From WGMI01 sp041739275 (GTDB taxonomy: Bacteria; Bacteroidota; Bacteroidia; Flavobacteriales; Schleiferiaceae), in NCBI GenBank assembly GCA_041739275.1, contig JBGSOF010000004.1, positions 62,001 to 126,000 on the forward strand: a DNA stretch of 64,000 nucleotides. The letters run 5' to 3'. The notes beneath the pieces are model-generated. The model saw only the letters and a program-made list of their open reading frames with translations. It did not search any database and was not told where the DNA came from. Of the stretch, positions 35,248 through 43,509 are shown one piece after another; positions within the stretch are counted from its first letter, which is position 1, and each line of letters starts with the position of its first letter. A program made the translations under genes and the position numbers.

Positions 35248-36035
35248 TGTTGGGGTTTGTTTTGAGGTTGACCGGGTTTGACCCGGGGTTCGTTGAACCA
35301 TTTTCCGAGATCGTCGCCAAGGGCGAAGATGTCTTCAACGGGCTTTTTGAATTCTTGAATCGGGAGCTTGGGCTTTGGGAGTTCCGACAATGGTTCTCCT
35401 CTGATCCAATGCTTTACAGAGGCCGCCGCATATGCTTTGAGTTGTTCGTCGTAGGGCAACGGCGGTTGAGTTTGCTCGATCAACGGATCGATGAGTCGGT
35501 CTGCGGGAGGAAGAACGAATTTGATCCGCATTTCGGGGCTGTATTCTGCGACCGGCGGCAAACCGTGATTTGAAAGTGCGACCACGGGTTCAGATCTCAG
35601 GGCGGATGCTTTTTCTGCCCCCGCTGAAGCATGGCTTTCGGATGAGACTTCGCGATTTCTCTGTCTTTTTTTGAGGCCCGTTGGGGGTGCCGAGCTGAGA
35701 ACCGGGGTTCGAGCGACGGCAGGCGTTGACGGTTGAGCCTGTGGATTTTTTACATCCTCCGATACCGGTGCGATTTGAACAACATCGGCCCCAGAATTGG
35801 ATTCGCCGAGCGGGAGCGCCACTTGACCCGAGCGGCTCACCCACCATGTTCCGAGGGCGGCCATCAACAAAAGGCTCGCGGCAACCTTGAGGCCAAAGCC
35901 CCACGGCAAGCGCTTTTTAGACTCGAGCTCGCCCGCCAATCGCTCCCAAAACTCGGGGCGAACCGAGGCTCGGTGGTCTGTTAAACCCTCTCTGAAGTAG
36001 GAGTCCACTGGGTTTTTGTGATCTGTGTTTTCCAT
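35244..36035 (-). CDS. Anti-sigma-factor-like membrane protein
   Basis: A 263-residue single-pass protein: a cytoplasmic N-terminus (about 1-45, MENTDHKNPVDSYFREGL, then FWERLAGELESKK), one membrane helix (about 50-66, FGLKVAASLLLMAALGTWW), and a Pro/Ala-rich periplasmic region with PPLPYDEQLKAYAAASVKHW. Position directly after the sigma gene (10-nt gap) and topology fit an anti-sigma factor, though no zinc motif (HxxxCxxC) is present. The start is placed at the ATG giving a short cytoplasmic head. Confidence 0.7.
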   Translation of the reverse strand: MENTDHKNPVDSYFREGLTDHRASVRPEFWERLAGELESKKRLPWGFGLKVAASLLLMAALGTWWVSRSGQVALPLGESNSGADVVQIAPVSEDVKNPQAQPSTPAVARTPVLSSAPPTGLKKRQRNREVSSESHASAGAEKASALRSEPVVALSNHGLPPVAEYSPEMRIKFVLPPADRLIDPLIEQTQPPLPYDEQLKAYAAASVKHWIRGEPLSELPKPKLPIQEFKKPVEDIFALGDDLGKWFNEPRVKPGQPQNKPQQ

Positions 36036-36045
36036 TTTTTTCAGC

Positions 36046-36603
36046 TTATCGGATGTGGAGCATCCTGTTCTGTATCTGAGACTGAAGTTGCTTTCGCGCC
36101 TTGTGTAGCTGGCTGCGAGAGGTCGCCGGATCGATTCCGAGGAGTTCGGCGATTTCTTGGTGCTCGTAGCCCTCGATGGCATAGAGGTTAAACACCACTC
36201 GATAGCCCATGGGCAGAGCCCGAATTAATCGCATGAGCTCTTCCGCTTCAAAGCCCTTGGGAAAATCTGTTTCGCCCGTTGCAATCTCTTCAGAAGACTC
36301 GTCGAGTTCCACAAAGACGTTGCGTTTTTGGCGGATAAAATTCAGCGCTTCACGCGCGGCAATCCTCTTGAGCCAAGGCTCGGGGCGATCTCTGTTTTCG
36401 AGCTCCGCGAGTTTGTCCAATGCCTTGAGCAAGGCATTTTGAAGGACCTCTTCAGCGTCTTCGAGATTCCGCAGATAGCGTTGACACACGGCCAGCATTT
36501 GGGGTGCATGACCTTCGCAAAAGAGCCGCTGTGCCCGCCGATCGCCTCTCAGGCAGCGCTCAATCAAATCGCGGGCTTGGGGAACTAGTTGGCGCAAGCG
36601 CAT
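36046..36603 (-). CDS. ECF-type RNA polymerase sigma factor
   Basis: A 185-residue sigma-70 family protein of the ECF group: region 2 (about 30-95, with CQRYLRNLEDAEEVLQNALLKAL) and region 4 (about 125-178, LPMGYRVVFNLYAIEGYEHQEIAELLGI, a helix-turn-helix). It probably activates its own operon with the anti-sigma-like protein and barrel protein. No TAnnTTTG element is seen before its start, which fits use of a non-housekeeping promoter but does not prove it. Confidence 0.92.
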   Translation of the reverse strand: MRLRQLVPQARDLIERCLRGDRRAQRLFCEGHAPQMLAVCQRYLRNLEDAEEVLQNALLKALDKLAELENRDRPEPWLKRIAAREALNFIRQKRNVFVELDESSEEIATGETDFPKGFEAEELMRLIRALPMGYRVVFNLYAIEGYEHQEIAELLGIDPATSRSQLHKARKQLQSQIQNRMLHIR

Positions 36604-36750
36604 TCTGTAAAAAAGTTGCGGTTTGTCTTGTTCATCGCTCGAAACGGCTCTCTACCCTAAAGACACATTTGGAGGTCTCTGCGTTGCCTGACGCGAAACA
36701 AATAGACGATCTTTTTCATAAATCTCTCTTATACAGAAACTTTGATTTAA

Positions 36751-36779
36751 TTGAGGGGACGGGTCGCTTTGTACCTTCG
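36751..36779 (+). promoter_or_regulatory. Promoter of rnr: TTG -33 and TACCTTCG -7
   Basis: TTG at 36751-36753 and TACCTTCG at 36772-36779, separated by 18 nt. The ATG of rnr begins 5 nt after the -7 element. Confidence 0.55.
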
Positions 36780-36784
36780 CTTCG

Positions 36785-38974
36785 ATGGCAAAAAGCAAAC
36801 AACCGTTTCGCGCACCGAAGTCGCAAAAGAAACTCGGAGAGTCTTTTAAACACGATGTTCTCTCTGCCCTCGGGCGACTTGCTGAAGCCACGGGGCAAGC
36901 CACCCAAATCGCTCAAATTCTGGGATCGACCGAACCCAAAAGTCTCGAAAAAACGGCGCACGCGCTCGAGCAACTCGCCCTTGAAAACCGAGTCAAAAGA
37001 CTTTCTGAAGGTCGTTATCAGCTCATGACGACCGATCAGCACTTGGTGGGCCGCGTCGAAATGACCTCAACCGGTGCGGCTTATGTGGTGTGCGAAGGCA
37101 GTGCCGAAGACATCTACATCCCCCCGAGGCGAGTGCGCCGCGCCTTGCACGGAGACACGGTAAAAGTGCTGCTCTACGCCCGCAGGAAGGGACAAAAACC
37201 CGAAGGCGAAATTGTAGATATCGTCGAGAGAAAGAAAATGGAGTTTGTCGGAATTCTTCAAATGAGTGGCTCATTCGGCTTTCTCGTTCCCGACAACCGC
37301 AAGATGATCGTCGACATCTACATCCCCAAAGAAGGCCTAAACGGAGCCCAAGACGGACAAAAATGTCTGGCCAAAATCACCGATTGGCCCGAAAAAGCCA
37401 GCTCGCCCTTCGGAGAAATCATCCAAGTGCTCGGACAACCCGGAGAGCATCAGGTGGAGATTCATTCCATTTTGGCAGAATTCGGTCTTCCGTACGAGTT
37501 TACAGCAGAAGTCGAGGCCGAGGCACAAAATATTCCACGTGAAATAACCGCTGAAGAAGTGGCGCGCCGAAGAGATTTCCGGTCGATTACCACTTTTACG
37601 ATCGACCCGGTAGACGCCAAAGATTTCGACGACGCACTCTCGATTCGGAAGCTCCACAACGGCACGGTCGAAATCGGGGTGCACATTGCCGACGTAACTC
37701 ACTATCTGCAGCCCGGAAGCGAACTCGAACGCGAAGCCGAACGCCGGGGCACTTCGGTGTATTTGGTGGATCGCGTGGTGCCCATGTTGCCCGAAGTTTT
37801 GAGCAACGACCTGTGTTCGCTCAGGCCCTTGGAAGACAAATGCTGTTATTCCGCTGTGTTCGAAATCGACGATCAAGCCAAAGTCAAAAAGCGCTGGTTT
37901 GGAAGGACTTTGATTCACTCGAATCACCGCTTTGCCTACGAAGACGCACAAGCCATTATCGAAGGGGGCGAACACGAGCTCAAAGAAGAAGTGCTCGAAC
38001 TCCATCGGTTGGCGACCTTACTCCGACAAAAGCGCATTCAAAAAGGAGCGCTCTTGTTTGATCGAGAAGAAGTTAAATTCAAATTAGACGATTTGGGAAA
38101 CCCTCTGGGCATCTACTTCAAGATGTCGAAAGAGGCCAACCACCTCATTGAAGAATTTATGCTGCTCGCCAATCGCGAAGTGGCCGAACACATTGGCAAG
38201 AATCGCGACGGGGCGCCGAGCGACAAGACCTTTGTGTATCGAGTGCACGACGATCCGGATCCGGGCAAACTGCTCGACCTGAACAACTTTGTCAAGCAAT
38301 TCGGGTATCAGCTGCGCTTGGGAAGCCGAAAGAGCACCACAGACAGCCTCAATCAAATGCTGGCAGAAGTCAAGGGAAAGGGCGAGGCCCGCATGATTGA
38401 AACCCTGGCGCTCCGGAGCATGGCAAAAGCCGAGTACAGCACCAAAAACCTGGGCCACTACGGCCTCGCCTTCGAATACTACACGCACTTTACTTCTCCC
38501 ATTCGACGCTATCCCGACGTCATGGCGCACCGACTGCTGCAACACTATCTCGAAGGCAAGAGCAGCCCCCCGGCAGAACCTTGGCAGAACCTCTGCAAGC
38601 ACAGCTCGGAGCGCGAAAAAGTGGCCGCCGAAGCCGAGCGCGCCTCGATCAAATACATGCAAGCCAAATTCATGGCCGACCGCGTGGGGCAGAGCTTTAC
38701 GGGCATCATTACGGGCGTCACCGACTGGGGTGTTTACGTGGAGATCACCGAAACCCAATGCGAAGGCATGGTTCGCATTCGCGACTTTAAAGACGACTAT
38801 TACGTCTTTGACGAAAAGAATTACTGCATCGTCGGCGACGCGAAAGGAAAAAGCTACCGCCTGGGCGATTCGCTGAGCATCCGGGTTCGAAAAGTAGATG
38901 TCGAGAAGCGTCAAATAGACCTCGAACTCGACGACCCTTACGGACGCAAGGCCCGATTTGCCGAAGCCGATTAA
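36785..38974 (+). CDS. rnr: Ribonuclease R
   Basis: A 729-residue 3'-5' exoribonuclease that digests structured RNA. A Lys-rich N-terminus and winged helix are followed by cold-shock domains (about 80-220), the RNB catalytic domain (from about 255, with the metal-binding TIDPVDAKDFDDALS near 272-286) and a C-terminal S1 domain (about 640-720, GVTDWGVYVEITE). Length matches the family. The stop overlaps the stop of the convergent M1 peptidase by 3-4 nt. Confidence 0.96.
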   Translation: MAKSKQPFRAPKSQKKLGESFKHDVLSALGRLAEATGQATQIAQILGSTEPKSLEKTAHALEQLALENRVKRLSEGRYQLMTTDQHLVGRVEMTSTGAAYVVCEGSAEDIYIPPRRVRRALHGDTVKVLLYARRKGQKPEGEIVDIVERKKMEFVGILQMSGSFGFLVPDNRKMIVDIYIPKEGLNGAQDGQKCLAKITDWPEKASSPFGEIIQVLGQPGEHQVEIHSILAEFGLPYEFTAEVEAEAQNIPREITAEEVARRRDFRSITTFTIDPVDAKDFDDALSIRKLHNGTVEIGVHIADVTHYLQPGSELEREAERRGTSVYLVDRVVPMLPEVLSNDLCSLRPLEDKCCYSAVFEIDDQAKVKKRWFGRTLIHSNHRFAYEDAQAIIEGGEHELKEEVLELHRLATLLRQKRIQKGALLFDREEVKFKLDDLGNPLGIYFKMSKEANHLIEEFMLLANREVAEHIGKNRDGAPSDKTFVYRVHDDPDPGKLLDLNNFVKQFGYQLRLGSRKSTTDSLNQMLAEVKGKGEARMIETLALRSMAKAEYSTKNLGHYGLAFEYYTHFTSPIRRYPDVMAHRLLQHYLEGKSSPPAEPWQNLCKHSSEREKVAAEAERASIKYMQAKFMADRVGQSFTGIITGVTDWGVYVEITETQCEGMVRIRDFKDDYYVFDEKNYCIVGDAKGKSYRLGDSLSIRVRKVDVEKRQIDLELDDPYGRKARFAEAD

Positions 38975-40830
38975 GGCGCGACCCAGTCGTTGTTCGAAAG
39001 GTCGATGTCTGCAGTTTGTTGCCCCGGGTCGAGTCGAACGCTCTTGAGTTGGGCATATTCTGCGCGAAGTACGGTCTGATATTTGGGCGCGTAGCCCTTC
39101 CATTCAGGAGCAGCCTCGTTTCCGCGCACTCTGCTTCCAAAACACCAATCGAGAGGTATGTGCACCGTTCTGCGGCTGCCGTCTTTGAAGTTGAGTTCCA
39201 CATCTACCGGCATGGGAATTCCGCCTTTTCGATAGAGAGAAATCTCGATTTGATCTCTTCCGGTGGCGCGGACAGAGGCAATGCCGTGGTCGACGGTTTG
39301 CGTGGTGCCAATCCACAAATCGCTAAACCACTGGAGTTGCATCCCGGAACGTCGTTCCAAAATGCGGATCAGATCGGCGGGTTCGGGGTGGGCAAAAGCA
39401 TATTCGCGAAAAAAGGCGCGCAGCGATTCGCGCATCACTCGCGTGCCGACCATGCCTTCGAGCTGCCACAAAAACAACTCTCCTTGAACATAGGCCCCTA
39501 CGCCGTATGCGCGGTTTGTGGTATAAAAATCAGCCGGGGTGCTCAGCGGTTCGGTCGATTTTGATGAAATGCGGTTTCGGTAGGCCTGAAGCGCATCTAC
39601 ATGGGGATGAAGGCGATCTGACGGAAAGAGCTCGCTCATCACCACCGACTCGGCATAGCTCGTAAAGCCCTCGTCAACCCACGGATAACGCTGTTCGTCG
39701 GTCGCAATGACACCGTAAAACCAATTGTGCGCGGCTTCGTGAACCATCAATCCGACAAAACCCTCGATTTGATCGGGCTCTGAAGCGCCGAGCACCATAG
39801 TGCACATGGGGTATTCCATGCCTCCGTCTCCCCCTTGAATCACGCTAAAACGAGGATAGGGATAGGGCCCGATCAAGGTGTCCATGGCATCGAAAAATCG
39901 AATGGTGTAGCTCTGCAGTGCATTCCACGTTCGGCCGTCTGATTTTTTTGCGCGCGCAAAGAACAAATCGACTCCTCCGGCGCTCTGGTTGCGATCGATT
40001 CGAAAATCGCGGTCTGCCGCCCAAGCAAAATCGTGTACGTTTTCGGCTTTAAAATGCCACTCGACCAAATCGGTTTTAGTGGTTTTAAGGCGTTGCGCCT
40101 CCGAGCAATGCGCTTGGCTGAGCCGAGATTCGATAGAGCATGCGTTCACCAAAACACCCGTACCCGCCAAGATCATGTTCGCATCGGTCTTGATGCGCAC
40201 ATCGAAAGTGCCGAAGATTCCGAAGAACTCTCGGTTTACGTAAGGCAAGGTCTTCCAGCCATAGCGATCTCTTTGAGCGAGCTTGGGATACCACTGAGTC
40301 ATGGTATAGTCGACACCCTCTTTGTTGTCCCTGCCCGTTCTCCGGATTTGTACGGGCACTTGCGCTTCGAACTTGGTTTCGATGGCGACCGATTCTCCCG
40401 GGAGTATGGGTCGGTCGAGAAAGATCTTGGCCGTCGTTTCTCGAACCTCAATGCGCTGTGGGCGGCCGTTTACAAGCACGCGATCGAGTTTTGACCAGCC
40501 TTGTTCTGAGGGCGACAACGTTTCGAAACGCCCTTTCATCCGGCCATCGGGGTCCGGAAGTGCCGCGGTTCGCTCCGCCATAGAGCTGTTTGGCTGAAAT
40601 GCGTTGAAATACAAATGAAAAAACAGCTCGTTCAAAGTGTCTGAGCTATTCGGGCGGTATTCGATGCGCTGAATTCCCGACAAACGATGCGTGGAAGAGT
40701 TCAGAGAAACTTCTATGGTGTAGTCGGCTTCGGGGCGCTGTGCCCAAACGTGTATCTGAGCGATCACCAATAAAGCAACGGGCAAAAAGATGCGCATCAG
40801 CATAGAATTATTCACAATACGCACATTCAT
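38971..40830 (-). CDS. M1 family metallopeptidase, exported
   Basis: A 619-residue aminopeptidase-like protein. Signal peptide (MLMRIFLPVALLVIAQ), an N-terminal beta domain (YTIEVSLNSSTHRLSG), and the zinc catalytic site HEAAHNWFYG near residue 361 followed by the third ligand Glu in WVDEGFTSYAES. Instead of the M1 exopeptidase GAMEN, the strand carries GDGGMEYPM, as common in Bacteroidetes paralogues. The ATG is chosen because it overlaps the stop of the upstream metallo-hydrolase gene (ATGA); later Met codons at 40803 or 40797 are possible. Confidence 0.88.
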   Translation of the reverse strand: MNVRIVNNSMLMRIFLPVALLVIAQIHVWAQRPEADYTIEVSLNSSTHRLSGIQRIEYRPNSSDTLNELFFHLYFNAFQPNSSMAERTAALPDPDGRMKGRFETLSPSEQGWSKLDRVLVNGRPQRIEVRETTAKIFLDRPILPGESVAIETKFEAQVPVQIRRTGRDNKEGVDYTMTQWYPKLAQRDRYGWKTLPYVNREFFGIFGTFDVRIKTDANMILAGTGVLVNACSIESRLSQAHCSEAQRLKTTKTDLVEWHFKAENVHDFAWAADRDFRIDRNQSAGGVDLFFARAKKSDGRTWNALQSYTIRFFDAMDTLIGPYPYPRFSVIQGGDGGMEYPMCTMVLGASEPDQIEGFVGLMVHEAAHNWFYGVIATDEQRYPWVDEGFTSYAESVVMSELFPSDRLHPHVDALQAYRNRISSKSTEPLSTPADFYTTNRAYGVGAYVQGELFLWQLEGMVGTRVMRESLRAFFREYAFAHPEPADLIRILERRSGMQLQWFSDLWIGTTQTVDHGIASVRATGRDQIEISLYRKGGIPMPVDVELNFKDGSRRTVHIPLDWCFGSRVRGNEAAPEWKGYAPKYQTVLRAEYAQLKSVRLDPGQQTADIDLSNNDWVAP

Positions 40831-41687
40831 AGAAACTCGTTTAAACGACCGCCCGCCAAAAACCGAGCCCCTTTTTCTGTCTGTTCTACCCGGGCACACT
40901 CCAAGACCGGATCGTGTTCAAAGAACAAAATCCAGTCATTCTCCGCAGCACTTTTCAGGAAGAGAGATTTTTCTTCCAGTGTCAAAAGTGGACGCGTATC
41001 ATAGCCCATCACCCAGGCTAAGGGCAAATGACCCGCGCTCGGTATAAGGTCGGCCAAGTACACCACGGTCTTTCCGTTCACTTCGAAAATGGGCAGCATC
41101 ATTCCCTCCGTATGCCCGTCCACGACCAAAAAGTCGAAGCCAAGCTCCGTCGGAACGCGTGTCAGGCCCGGCATCAAACGGTTTATCTCCAAAAAGTTCA
41201 GTTGCCCGGACTCCTCGATGGGGAGAATGTTCTCGGTTAAAAAACTGGCTTTTTCTCGGGCATTCGGCCGGGTCGCCCAATTCCAATGTGCTGAATTCGA
41301 CCAAAAACGAGCATTTTCAAAGGCCGGAAGCAGACGTTCGCCACTGCGTTCAATTGCGCCTCCGCAATGGTCGAAATGCAAGTGCGTCAAGAAAACATCG
41401 GTGATTTCGCTTCGGTGAAACCCCAACTTTTTGAGATTCCCATCCAAGCTGTCGCTGCCGTGGAGGTGGTAATGACCAAAGAACTTCTCGTCTTGCTTGT
41501 TTCCGATTCCCGTATCGACCAAAATGAGTCGAGAGCCCGATTCGATAAGCAGACAACGCATGGCCCAAGAGCAAAGGTTGTTCTCGTCGGGCGGGTTGCT
41601 GCGCTGCCAAAGCGTCTTGGGAACGACGCCAAACATGGCTCCTCCGTCGAGTTTAAAGTGTCCCGTATTCAGGCTGTGCACTTTCAT
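40827..41687 (-). CDS. Metallo-beta-lactamase fold hydrolase
   Basis: A 286-residue MBL-fold enzyme with the binuclear metal motif THLHFDHCGG (His102, His104, Asp106, His107), plus VDGHTEGMMLPIFE and FFEHDPV for the remaining ligands. The layout, with MKVHSLNTGHFKLDGGAMFGVVP near the start, resembles quorum-quenching lactonase/AidC-like Bacteroidetes enzymes, but substrate cannot be told. Overlaps the M1 peptidase gene, so the two are co-transcribed. Confidence 0.88.
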   Translation of the reverse strand: MKVHSLNTGHFKLDGGAMFGVVPKTLWQRSNPPDENNLCSWAMRCLLIESGSRLILVDTGIGNKQDEKFFGHYHLHGSDSLDGNLKKLGFHRSEITDVFLTHLHFDHCGGAIERSGERLLPAFENARFWSNSAHWNWATRPNAREKASFLTENILPIEESGQLNFLEINRLMPGLTRVPTELGFDFLVVDGHTEGMMLPIFEVNGKTVVYLADLIPSAGHLPLAWVMGYDTRPLLTLEEKSLFLKSAAENDWILFFEHDPVLECARVEQTEKGARFLAGGRLNEFL

Positions 41688-41750
41688 AAAATGAGTGATT
41701 CGTTTCGAGAGGCTTTTCGAGACCTTTGTAATCTCCAAGCAATATAAACG

Positions 41751-42620
41751 ATGATTCGCAGCTACATCCTTTGGCTTTTGTCGGCCTTATTGATTCTCGG
41801 CCTGAGCACTTCTTGCAACTCCTGCGGTTCGCAAAATGAAATTTCCTCGGTACGCGACAGCCTTGAATTCGAAGATCGAATGCTCGAAAAAACAGTCGGA
41901 GAATGCGATTCGCTCAGTACGGCGCCTTGTGTCAAAGTGAGCATTGCTTTTTTCGAAGCCCTCTCTACGCCCGGAGATTCTGTATGGATGCGCGTCAACA
42001 GGCAACTTTTGAGCGACATCGGCGGATCGATCCAACCCGAAGACAGCGCTCGGAGCAGATTCGCCGACATGGAAGGAGCCGAACGCACCGCGGCCATGTT
42101 CATCGACGAGTACGAACAAGTGTGCCGAGACATGCCCGATTTTATCACGCCCTGGGAGCTCGACATCACCGCTTCGGTTCATTATAATCAGCGCGGTTAT
42201 TTCGGTTATACCATCTTAACCTATGCCTATACCGGCGGAGCCCACGGAAATTCGGCCAGTTTGCACCGCGTATTCGATTTATCGACGGGCGATTCTTTGG
42301 GATTTTCAGATCTCATCGACCTCTCGCGTTTGGTCGATTTTGAAAAAGTGGCCGAAACTGCCTTTCGCGCGCAAAATCAAGTGGACTCAGCGAGTTTGAA
42401 CAAAGCTGGGTTTTGGTTCGAAGAAGATCGGTTCTATGCGAGTCGCAATTTTTTCTTGTCCGAAAAAGGGGTTCATTTTCAATACGGTCAATACGAGATT
42501 GCGCCATATTCGATGGGGCAAATCGAGTTTATGCTCGAATGGAAGGAGATCGAACCTTTCTTGGGAGCTCCTTTCAAACGCATTATGGGCAGTCCGACTG
42601 CAGTGAACGTTCCTTCTTAA
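41751..42620 (+). CDS. DUF4163/DUF3298 (RsiV-like) lipoprotein
   Basis: A 289-residue lipoprotein: signal peptide with lipobox LSTSC (about Cys22), then a DUF4163-type domain (about 45-145) and a DUF3298 domain (about 160-270) with the marker YAYTGGAHGNS. The pair is related to the extracellular part of the RsiV anti-sigma factor, which binds lysozyme, but here there is no cytoplasmic domain. Possibly a lysozyme or muramidase inhibitor; this is inference. The stop overlaps that of the convergent rpiB gene. Confidence 0.83.
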   Translation: MIRSYILWLLSALLILGLSTSCNSCGSQNEISSVRDSLEFEDRMLEKTVGECDSLSTAPCVKVSIAFFEALSTPGDSVWMRVNRQLLSDIGGSIQPEDSARSRFADMEGAERTAAMFIDEYEQVCRDMPDFITPWELDITASVHYNQRGYFGYTILTYAYTGGAHGNSASLHRVFDLSTGDSLGFSDLIDLSRLVDFEKVAETAFRAQNQVDSASLNKAGFWFEEDRFYASRNFFLSEKGVHFQYGQYEIAPYSMGQIEFMLEWKEIEPFLGAPFKRIMGSPTAVNVPS

Positions 42621-43060
42621 TTCGACGCAGACAAGTCTTCTAATTTTTCTACGCGTCCCTGGTGCCTTCCTCCCTCAAATGAAGTTTGAACAAAGGCGTT
42701 CAGGCTGCGCTCTCCTTCTGCCTTGTCCATAAAGCGCCCGGGCAAGCTCAATACATTGGCATGGTTATGCAGTCGACCTAAGCGAGCCATTTCTGAATTC
42801 CACGCTAGGATTGCGCGAATTCCACGATGGCGATTCAAGGCAATGTTGATGCCGTTGCCCGACCCACAGATCGCAATTCCGAGTTCGGCTTCTTTTCTCA
42901 AAACCACAGCGGCCAAGGCATGACCATAGTCGGGGTAATCCACACTTTCTGTGGAATGCGCTCCGAGGTCGACAATTGAATGTCCCTGTTCTTTGGCGTA
43001 TTCGATTAAGTGCTGCTTGAGCTCAAAGCCCGCGTGGTCAGAAGAAAAGGCGAGTACCAT
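42617..43060 (-). CDS. rpiB: Ribose 5-phosphate isomerase B
   Basis: A 147-residue sugar-phosphate isomerase of the pentose phosphate pathway. SSDHAGFELK at the N-terminus, the active-site Cys65 in ICGSGNG, and HNHANVLSLPGR. Length typical of the family. Confidence 0.95.
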   Translation of the reverse strand: MVLAFSSDHAGFELKQHLIEYAKEQGHSIVDLGAHSTESVDYPDYGHALAAVVLRKEAELGIAICGSGNGINIALNRHRGIRAILAWNSEMARLGRLHNHANVLSLPGRFMDKAEGERSLNAFVQTSFEGGRHQGRVEKLEDLSASN

Positions 43061-43509
43061 AGAAATTAAAGTTTTTTGAATGGCCGAAGTTCGATACTTC
43101 GGTTGAAAGCTTGTTGATGAATTTTATGAAGCCCTGATTTTGAGGAGTTGTTTATTCACCTTGAATTCTGCCTACTCCCACAAACGAGCTGATAACGGGC
43201 GATAACAAATGCTTGCTTTGAGCGAGAAAATCACCTAAGCCGAACATCTTTGGAACGACGGGCTTTTACTTATGAGCGCTTGTGAGCCGTTCATGAACCA
43301 AAAACAGCTTTGTTTCAAACAACCGATGCGGTTGAACTTATGAACTTATCCCTTCTTCAACAGCCCTTTCAAAACTGTTTACAAACGAGCTATACCTTTG
43401 TTTCTGTGTGCGATTCTGCGCTTTGTTGCGTTGGTATGTTGTTTGCGGAACGCCTTGAGGCAAAAATCCAAGGAATGTTTCCTAAAAATACCCACAGTGT
43501 TAACCGACT
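43061..43509. other. 449-bp AT-rich gap, largest in the window
   Basis: The longest non-coding stretch, visibly richer in A and T than its surroundings. It contains a perfect 7-bp inverted repeat (CCGAAGT TCGAT ACTTCGG, 43084-43102), a direct repeat of GATAAC near 43191-43206, and a TACCTTTG element near its right end. A 25-codon frame (43436-43513, MLFAERLEAKIQGM onward) overlaps the start of the MORN gene by ATGA. No conserved RNA is recognised. Confidence 0.45.
43393..43400 (+). promoter_or_regulatory. -7 promoter element TACCTTTG for the MORN gene
   Basis: An exact TAnnTTTG match about 110 nt before the MORN-protein ATG, giving one of the longest leaders in the window. Confidence 0.5.

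Noticed and set aside
43061..43509. AT-rich gap considered as a replication origin
   Set aside because: Only one near match to a DnaA box (TTATTCACC) is visible and no dnaA, dnaN or parAB genes are near.
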